NCBI RefSeq assembly: GCF_030272615.1
Contig: NC_081411.1
Location: forward strand, 159,479,471 to 159,543,470
Direction of reading: 5' to 3'
DNA: 64,000 nucleotides
From: Cryptomeria japonica
Lineage: Eukaryota; Streptophyta; Pinopsida; Cupressales; Cupressaceae
Of the stretch, positions 56,436-64,000 are shown in pieces. The notes beneath the pieces are model-generated. The model did not search any database and was not told the origin of the DNA. It was given only the letters and a program-made list of their open reading frames with translations. The position numbers and the translations under genes are program-made. Each line of letters starts with the position of its first letter. The stretch's first letter is position 1.

Positions 56436-59356
56436 ATGTCTACTTCAACTTTTAGACCCCCCATTAGAAAGGACCCTGCTTGGAAATATCATGAGGATTT
56501 TCCAGGGCAAAGGGGCAAACAAAATGTATGTTTTGCAAAACAATATTCCATGGAGGTATATATAGGCTGAAATACCATATTGCTGGTGTGCGTGGACATG
56601 ATGCCGAACCATGCCTAAAAGCAGTCCCCGAGGCCGTACGTGAATGTTATGTAATGGTTGAGGAGATTGAAAGGAAAAAGAAACAAAAGGAGGATCGAGC
56701 GGCCATTGGGAGAGAGACAATTTTTGGAAGAGGGACACAGTTAGGTTGTGTTGGAGGCCCTTCTTCCTTACCTCCATATCGTCCCACTAAGTTTGCTACT
56801 ACTGGTGCTTCTGTTTCTGCTTCTGCTTCTATAAGTGGTGGTGCCACTGCCACTTCTCATGCTCCTACCACTAGTAGTTGTAGTGGGAGTGTTACCATTG
56901 GACCTAGGATTCGTAAATCTAAGTTGGATTCCTTCTTTGTGCCTCGCACTACTCCTGGGTCCCAACCATCGCTTGAGGGCATGGGTTGGAACAAGGAGGC
57001 CCATGATGCTGCTAAAATGGCAGTTGGTAGGTTTTGGAGCTACAGTTGTATTCCATTCTTTGTAGCCAAGTGAATGTTTTACTAACTTTTATATTTGATA
57101 ACTTTGATTGTTTTAATTTTTATACTTGACTTATCTCATTGAGTTTCTTTGCGACAGGTATCCTTATTGGCAACAAATGGTGATGCCATTACCATATGCG
57201 GGGTAGGGTTCAAAGCCACTAGTGAGAGTGACCCATTTTGTCTCAAATGGTGGATGGTGTGAAGAAGGATTTAAATGAACAACGCCAGATATGGAGCACT
57301 AAAGGTTGCACCATCATGACTAATGGTTGGACGGATAGGAGAAATAGAACTCTCCTTAATTTTCTTGTTTCTTCCACAGGTGATTGATTAATTTTAGTTT
57401 CATATAGTCTTTAATTTTTTATTTTTTATCTAATGGTTTATTGAATGATCATTGACCTAACTTTTTTTTTTATTTCAGGGGGCACCGTTTTCATCAAGTC
57501 CATTAATGCCTCTGCCCATTGCAAGAATGCCACCTACCTATGTGAGCGGATAGAGGAGGTGATTGAAGATGTGGGTGAGGAGAACGTGGTACAGGTGGTG
57601 ACCGACAATGCAGCAAATTATGTTGGTGTGGGTAAACTTTTGATTACAAACTAATTTTGTTTGCAAATTAATTACTATCTTGTAGTTTGTAGTATGGACC
57701 TCCATTAATTACAATTTACAATGTAACAAATTATGTTGCTGCAAGTAGACTATTGATGGAGAGGCACCCATCTATAGTTTGGACTCCATGTGTTGCTCAT
57801 TGCATTGACCTCATGTTGGAGGATATTGGAAAAATCCCATGGGTCAAGAGATGTGTAGAAAGGTAAAGAAATGTCTGCAAATTTGTATATAATCATTCAT
57901 GGGTGTTGGCTCTTATGAGACAATACACAGAGCAGAAGGAGTTAGCTCGTCCAGAAATCACAAGATTTGCCACAAACTTCCTCACATTGCAGAAGTCTGC
58001 CTTGAGAAGTATGATTGTTGGTGAGGAGTGGTCTTCCTCATCCTATGCTACCACCCCTACAGGAAAAGATATGGCAAACTGCATTTTTGATGAGCAAGGC
58101 TTTTGGGTCCCTTGTGATGAGATAGTGAAGGTAATTTTTTTATAAATTCTACAATTTAACTTCATGTTTTATAACTTATTATATGTATTCTCTTATTTGC
58201 TCATTTTTCTAAATTACACAATATTTTCAATTTTGCAATTTGTTAAGCCCTTGGTGGTTTTGTTGCGAGTTGCGGATGGAGATAAGCCCGCAATGGGCTA
58301 TATATATGAGGGCATGGATAGGGCGAAGGAGGGCATCAGATTCGTCTATGGAGGAGATGGGAGCAAGTATGGTCCCATTTGGGAGATCATTGATAGGAGA
58401 TGGCATCATCAGCTTCATAGGCCCATCTACACAACAGCCTATTATCTGAATGCGGTATTTCGTTTTATCCCTTCTTTCAATGCTGATGTGGAAGTCCTTA
58501 ATGGGCTATATGCAATCATGGAGAAGATGGGACCTGCTCGTACTTCTCAGATAGACCTTTTTCGAGAGCTACAATTGTTCTCAGATGCACAAGGGGAGAC
58601 CTTCTCTCGTCCTGTCGCCAAAGACGATAGGACAACTATGATGCCAAGTAAAAATAAATTGTAAGGCTTAATTTTAGTTTTATTCAGTACTATATTGTAA
58701 CTTGTTAAATGAGTTAATGAGTGAGACTGATTTTATTTATTTTTCTCATTTCAAACTCAGATAATTGGTGGAACTTTTTTGGCCCAGAGACCCCAAATAT
58801 TCAGAAGTTGGCCATTCGCATCTTGAGCCAACCATGCAGCGCATCAGGTTGTGAGTGCAATTGGAGTATGTTTGAGCACATACACTCCAAGAGGCGCAAT
58901 AGATTATCTGTGGAGAAGATGAATGATCTCATCTTTGTTCACTACAACCTCCGCCTGAGAATGAGAAAGAATGCATTAGTTGACATGTCTCCTATCATTC
59001 TAGATGAGGTTGATCTTGAAGCAAAGTGGGCCAATGAGAATCAGACAGCTCCTGGGACTCCTACAGTTGTATTTAGTGATGATGACATTGATTGGATCGA
59101 CCAGGTAGATATAGAGGTTGAGGTTGTAGCCATGGCAGAGGAGGAGCAGAGAGCACGAGCAGAGACAAGAAATACTGAGACTCAGAGTGACACAATTGTT
59201 CCTGATGTTGGTGAGCATGACACAATTGTTCCTGATGTTGGTGAGCATGGCATGGTGTCACGGGGAGCGACTATGGCTACTAAATCATCCAGGACCTACT
59301 TTAAATGCCTTCGCAGGAGGCCAGGGCGAGAGGGTGCACGACCCTCTGAGCCATAG
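56436..59356 (+). pseudogene. hAT transposase, BED finger plus DUF659 plus dimerisation domain
   Basis: It starts MSTSTFRPPIRKDPAWKYHE. A shift near 56515 leads to a BED zinc finger with KCMFCK and later HIAGVRGHDAEPC. After an intron (acceptor about 57158) comes the DUF659 core: IMTNGWTDRRNRTLLNFLVS, a clear GT-AG intron 57380-57478, then GGTVFIKSINAS and VVTDNAANYVGVG. 58249-58651 and 58765-59356 carry WHHQLHRPIYTTAYYLN and the dimerisation motif NWWNFFGPETPNIQKLAIRI … SASGCECNWSMFE. In my recollection the family has SDGWTD and SIDAS, so two acidic positions are Asn here. The acceptor before 58245 reads gcaa, not gcag. Probably inactive. Confidence 0.85.
59189..59248 (+). repeat. 30-bp in-frame duplication at the transposase tail
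   Basis: Two copies of gacacaattgttcctgatg plus ttggtgagcat encode DTIVPDVGEH twice. Confidence 0.9.
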
Positions 59357-59689
59357 GCTTGTACACTTGTAGTTGTATTTAGTATTTACTATTTACCTTT
59401 GGTATTTGTATGAAACATTTGATGATGATCATATGATGACATGGATTTTTTATTCCATGAGTTTTGTAATATTGTATACATTTGACAATATTTATATATC
59501 TATGTTTGTTATTTTCTTCAGCTACAATTTGCGTTTATGCTTATGTGATTGATGTATACTTGTGTATGTTATCAAATGAGCCGAGTTTGATGATGTTTTT
59601 GTCTTTAAGGTGTATTCAATAAAGGGTGTCTGATACAAGTTTTAAATCTTTAAAAATCTCTAAATTTCTTGAGTTTTTCACTTTCCCGA

Positions 59690-59783
59690 GTCCAGCAGAG
59701 TCTGGAGCCGAGTCTGACGTCGAGTCCCGAGTCCGAGTCTGAGTCGACCTTGCCGAGTCCGAGCCGAGTCCGAGTCCCGTTTC
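59690..59783. repeat. GAGTC-rich subterminal block, right
   Basis: About a dozen ccgagtc/gagtctg units ending ccgagtcccgtttc, the inverted counterpart of the left block start. Confidence 0.75.
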
Positions 59784-59797
59784 TTTGGTTAACCCGC

Positions 59798-59895
59798 AGC
59801 CCTCGTTCCTCCTGACGGCAAGCACAGCGTCGACCCATAGCCCTCGTTCCTCCTGACGGCAAGCACAGCGTCGACCCATAGCCCTCGTTCCTCCA
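59798..59895. repeat. 41-bp tandem repeat in the hAT 3' region
   Basis: Two full units (agccctcgttcctcctgacg, then gcaagcacagcgtcgaccca) and a partial third. A related phrase, ggcatagcgtcgaccc, lies just left of the left GAGTC block (55669-55684). Confidence 0.9.
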
Positions 59896-60006
59896 CCGAT
59901 GACAAAAATCTCTACCTGTTTCTTGCAAATTTTAAAAGAATTTTCACAAATTTCATACACTTTTTATATGTTCGCCGAATTTCGAACCTGAAGCCAAAAA
60001 ATCGGT

Positions 60007-60032
60007 GAACACGGTGACTTAGTATATATATA
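60007..60032. repeat. hAT right end: inverted repeat and TSD
   Basis: gaacacggtgacttagta then tatatata; mirrors the left end. Confidence 0.7.
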
Positions 60033-60944
60033 TGTCTGTATGATTTCTAGATATTACATTGTATTGGTGCTTAATATTTTATATTGTATTGGTTGTAAAA
60101 CATTTCCTAGCCAAGTCATACCACTTAATGTTGTATGCTTTATAGCATTGATGGTTGTACCATATTGTCAAAACTTGTATCATCTTCATAGGAATATTAA
60201 TACTAGAAGTTGGTCGCCATATCTTTGTTTGTCATACACAACAAAGAAATCATATTATTTGTTATGTGGTCACTGCAATATCTAAAGAGGTGTTGTACCT
60301 TCTAAAGGGATTGAAAAATCATTAAAGACTGTAGAAGTTGTCATATTATTTTACTCTATGTGCTTCTATAGCAATCAAAAAGTGGTTCACATCGAGTCAC
60401 CAAGCATTTGCAAGTTTTTTCAACTCCCAAGTAATAGCAAGTTAAACTCACCAAAAAATTAACGCTGGGGTTTTTAGAAAAAATCACTGAAACGCTAGGG
60501 TTTTTAGGAAAAATCACTATGTTTTTTAGTGAATTACTTCTAGCACCAACAACTCAAATAAAAACATGGGTCAAACATTCCAAAAAAGTTGTCTTTTAAA
60601 AATTTACGAAAATGGTGTGAACCATGAAGATTTGTGTGGTCTTGAAGGTCTACCTTTGAAACCCACGAGGAGCACTACCCTCAACCTTGCTAGGGTCATT
60701 GCTCTAAGACCCACGCAAGGGGCACTACCCCTCAACCCTACTAGGGTTGAGGCCCCCCAAACCCCCACCAAATTCATCACTTTTTCTCCTTTATTCTGCT
60801 TTATTTGATGTCTATCTTTACTAACATGGGTGCTACTTTTGCTTTGTTTCCCACTTCATTTTGGCAAGAAAAACATGCTAATTTGGTGTTTGATGAAGTT
60901 AAGGCACCCATTTTCTTTTTGGTAAAATATTTGTTCATTATCAC
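60033..60944. other. unassigned region with short tandem repeats
   Basis: No gene supported. A 28-30 bp unit (aacgctagggtttttaggaa, aaatcact) occurs twice at 60463-60520. Around 60655-60770 a segment repeats acccacg…ggggcactacc and ctagggt with change. Confidence 0.45.
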
Positions 60945-61375
60945 CAACTATGAAAATTATCAAAGTTGGTGATAAGTGGAAATTTCTCCACTCGATGCCA
61001 GGTGGAACTTTTTTGACAATAATGGCAAGAAATAAATCACTAAAAAAGCTAGCACTTGATGGAAATTTTTCTACTTGATGCCAAAAACTATAAGTCTTAT
61101 TACTTGACACCAAGAAATGAAAGATGGCAAAGTTGAGGCTCAATGGAACTTTCTCCATGTGATGCCAAAAAGTGAAACTTTTACATCTTAATGCCAAGAA
61201 ATGAAAATTAGCAAAGTTGGTGCTTTGTGGAACTTTCTCCACTTGACACCAAAAAGTGGAGCTTGTGGAGGTTTTTGGTATCAATGCCAAGTTGTGAAAA
61301 CTAGGAAAGTTGGAGCTTGGTGAACTTTCTCCACTTGATGCTAAAAATGGAACTCGTGGATGTTTTTGTCATCAA
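60945..61375. repeat. degenerate minisatellite, period about 60-110 bp
   Basis: Five or more units share tggaactttctccacttgat, gccaaaaa(g)tg and atgccaagaaatgaaa. The long - strand frame 60856-61290 is a translation of it (repeated FWHQVEKVP-like blocks). Confidence 0.8.
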
Positions 61376-62354
61376 CGTCGATTTTGGAATGATTAACTCA
61401 CAACTTTGAATTTCTTTTAAATTCATTCAATAATTTTTTCACTAAATTTAGTAAAAAAAACTTTATTTCTCATTGCCTTTCATACTTATGATTCTATTTT
61501 CATGTGGCAAAGCTTGAAACTACTCTACCCTTCTACTTATATCATTCATTGTTTTTCATCAAAAAAGCAAATAAATAAACTCTAAAAATAGAAAGTTCTA
61601 AATTTTTGTGCTTATTCCTCATTCGAGACACAACAAAAAAGCAAAAGGAAACGTTTTCTTTAAAATAGAAAGTTTGATCTCTACTACTCACTGAAACCGC
61701 TTGATCTAAATATTGGACCCTTTGAAGTGACCACTTTATGCTTGGATGATAATCTCCATATATGATTTTGCCTAAATGAGCTAGAGAAGATTTGCCCAAG
61801 CCTAGATCCTTTGTACCTCTACCTCTACCTCAAATCTACCACTATAGTATTTCTTTAGCTTCACTATTTCTTTCTTCCTCTACCTATGTTGGTGTCTCCT
61901 TCAAGATTCAAATTTTGATAATCCTCATGATGAGCAACTTACGTACATTATTAGTAAACCAAGGCAAACCAACACCAAAGGACTTAGCTATTTGATTGCA
62001 AAGCTAACATTAATTGACATTGATGTAACAAAAATGTCCTAGCATTTTGCTACACACATGTTGATCTTTAAGTTATTTTGGGGGGTAGAAATGTTGGGTG
62101 ACAACAATATGCAAATTCACAATTAAGAGTTAATGAACAAATAATGTTCACATAGGAACCTCAATCGTTCCATGCTTCAATAAAAATATTAAGTCCAGTC
62201 CCTAAGTTATGGAATCAGTCTAAACCCCAATGACTCCAAGTATAGAACATTTCAAAATTGGGGTTGGAATTGATTCGTCTATGGGTTCGAGCAAGACACA
62301 AGTCTTTTCAGCTAGTTTCATTTAGAATTGTGCACAAGTGTCCTTGGGTAGTAT
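61376..62354. other. unassigned intergenic sequence
   Basis: A/T-rich; nothing recognised except a CTACCT run near 61815-61830. Confidence 0.45.
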
Positions 62355-64000
62355 TGTGACGTTTTCACACGTCACCCCATTGCAAATGGGACCCCCACTT
62401 TTTCGTTTTGGGCTTAGGATTTTAGTGTTGTTGTCTTGGCTAAGTGAGGAGGTTGGTTTTGTCAGATTGGAAATTGAGGTCAAGTTATTTGGACATGTCA
62501 AAATTGCAAATGTTGCTAATGTTGTCAAGTTGCAAGACATTTCCTAAGGTCCTCGATCTCTTGGGTTGATTTGCTTAAGTGTTGGAGTCATAGTTAGATG
62601 AGGCTTGCATGATTAAGTTGTTCTTGGTGATCAAGTCATCGAGGTCACACTTGCATACATGAGGTAGACCCTAGGGTTTTAAGGTGGCAAAAATAGGTTC
62701 AAGGAATGGTGGTCAAAATCACTTCCAAGGATGAAGGGTATCTAGGTGATGAAGGTGTGAAAATGTTGAGCTTGACCAAATCTTCAAGGTAAAATTGACT
62801 AAGTAAGAATCTTGCTCAAGGCGTGATCATGATGGTGGTTTGCTTAAAGAGATATGTTTGTGCAAACAAGCCTGAAAATGCCACTACACTAGGATAGGCC
62901 TGTGCAAACAAATTAAGGAAAATCTGACTTAGTAACATGTTTTTTTGTGCATAAAGAAGGCTAAATCCGGAATTGATTTTTTACAAATAAAGACTAAAAT
63001 CCCGCCACCTTGTGCAAGGGATGCCTCAAATGCCGACTTGCAAACTCACTTTGTGCAAACCAAGCAAAAAATGCCACCTAGCAAGAGGTAAGTTGTGCAA
63101 GCACAAGGCAAAATTGCGCCTAAGTTTGGGTTGATCAAGCAAATCACTTGTGAATAAAAGCCCAAAATTGCCGCCACACTTGTGCATAGAGGACCTCAAA
63201 TGCCGACAAGCCATAGTGTTTGTGCAAGAGCACCTTGAAATCCCAACTAGGTGAGGAGTTGTGCATACAAGCCTCAAGATGTCGATCCTTTTATGCAAAC
63301 GACATAAAAAATTTCAATCAAGACTTAGTCAAATTGTGCACACAAACATTAAGATCAGACTTAGCGTGGTCATTTTGTGCAAAGGATAAGCAAAATACTA
63401 ACACAGAAAGCTTAAAATTGTGCATTCAAGCCTTAACTTGCCGATTTGATTGTGTAAGAAGAGTCTCAAATGCTGCCATGTTGTGCACAAGGGCCTTAAA
63501 ATCCCGCCATACCAAAACAGTTTGTGCAAGTGAGGGGCCAGAATGCGCCTAAGTGTGAGTTGGGAAACAAAGATGTCGATTAGCAAAGTTGTGCACATGA
63601 AGCTTAAAATGCCGATTTGACAATAACTGTGTGCATGGAGGAGGCAAAATGCCAACATTTTTGTGCATGAAGGAACTAAAATGTCGACATACTAAGTGGC
63701 GCAAGCCTATCTAAAAAATGCCGCCAAGGAAGAGGATGAAGCATTCAAGGGAAAGTCGGCCAATAAGAACATAATGATCATGTGCATCAAGCAGAAGATA
63801 AAATGTTTCATTGTAAGGGTCAAGCCAGCTATGCACGAAGAGACACACTTCCACACATTAGTGCAATAAGAGGTAGTATCCTATGTCAATCAAGCATCAT
63901 TCAATACAAGTTGCTAAGCGAATCTGATTAAGAACCTACAGCAGTGCGAAGTCCATTAAGGAAAACGATTTTTTATCATTTCATTGATCAAATTCCACAT
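62355..64000 (+). mobile_element. LTR start related to the 43-52 kb units, opposite strand
   Basis: From 62355 the + strand reads TGTGACGTTTTCACACGTCA, then CCCCATTGCAAATGGG and ACCCCCACTTTTTCG. This is almost the same as the - strand start of LTR-like unit 1 at 47981. Similarity then fades. The element runs off the window. Confidence 0.6.
62860..63700 (+). repeat. array of tTGTGCA … AAATGCCG units
   Basis: About 18 degenerate units of 35-60 bp. Each has TTGTGCA, a short A/G-rich spacer, then (A)AAATGCCG or AAATCCCG/GCC. Both ends of the unit are more conserved than the middle. It lies about 500 bp into the LTR-like start, as the hairpin array does in the 43-52 kb units. Confidence 0.8.

Larger units (their letters stand above)
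55161..60024 (+). mobile_element. hAT-type DNA transposon (nested), TSD TATATATA
   Basis: Terminal inverted repeats: left CACTAAGTCACCGCGTTC (from 55161), right reverse complement TACTAAGTCACCGTGTTC (ending 60024). Flanking 8-bp TATATATA at 55153-55160 and 60025-60032 has the size expected for hAT, though it is low complexity. Inside is a hAT transposase gene. GAGTC-rich blocks at 55689-55832 and 59690-59783 have inverted ends of their own (GAAACGAGACTC against GAAACGGGACTC), so an inner element may carry the transposase. Confidence 0.75.

Noticed and set aside
55863-59646. ttttaaat at 55867 and 59639 as an inner 8-bp target duplication
   Set aside because: No inverted repeats adjoin these sites and the 8-mer is common in AT-rich DNA.
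60040-60285. Possible Copia integrase tail (SWSPYLCLSYTTKKSYYLL)
   Set aside because: Resemblance is weak and short, with no LTR or RT nearby.
60463-60520. Telomere-like repeat (ctagggttt)
   Set aside because: Only two copies of a 28-30 bp unit; not a run of TTTAGGG.

Overview
This is nuclear DNA of a large-genome seed plant. A gymnosperm, probably a conifer, is my best inference: there are several families of old plant L1-type LINEs, an Ala-type Copia element, a TRIM, a solo LTR, a hAT element and Helitron-type genes, all packed around one ordinary host gene that has a 17.5-kb intron. Nothing looks bacterial, organellar or viral. Most of the window is transposable element in various stages of decay.

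Layout. 1-390: purine-rich simple repeat. About 700-6180: degenerate L1 LINE (LINE-A, + strand) with ORF1 and ORF2. 6672-9596: a tandem TRIM retroelement, four LTRs alternating with three 300-bp interiors, bounded by a perfect 5-bp target duplication. 9600-10580: a decayed unknown reading frame that the TRIM split from its upstream flank. 10694-10828: a tRNA-derived SINE. 11020-15992: second LINE (LINE-B). 15999-20164: Helitron-type RPA and PIF1-helicase genes, broken, with no visible Rep domain.

22549-41426 (- strand): the last four exons of PHAX, the snRNA-export adaptor, with matching intron phases. Its 17.5-kb intron holds a complete but frameshifted Copia element (25775-31523, TSD TGTCC), a solo LTR (32256-33874, TSD GATAT), a truncated LINE (LINE-C, about 35090-38330), a small unexplained reading frame (38341-38673) and a LINE-like 3' end with poly(A) (to 40258).

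43360-54998 (- strand): an unusual long-LTR element. Two copies of a 3.7-4.6 kb LTR-like unit lie in tandem beside a gene of about 574 codons with two C-x2-H-x3/4-H-x4-C knuckles but no polymerase. The LTR-like units carry about 19 dispersed copies of a 33-bp hairpin motif. 55161-60024: a nested hAT transposon with an intron-containing, mutated transposase gene. 60945-61375: minisatellite. 62355-64000: the start of a related LTR in the opposite orientation, whose upstream part carries a different dispersed motif array.

Working together: PHAX is the only convincing host gene and appears intact over the part seen. The rest is a record of nested insertions. The best leads for something undescribed are the hairpin-studded long LTRs with their gag-like solo gene, the tandem TRIM, and the shared 4-nt ORF1/ORF2 overlap in all three LINEs.
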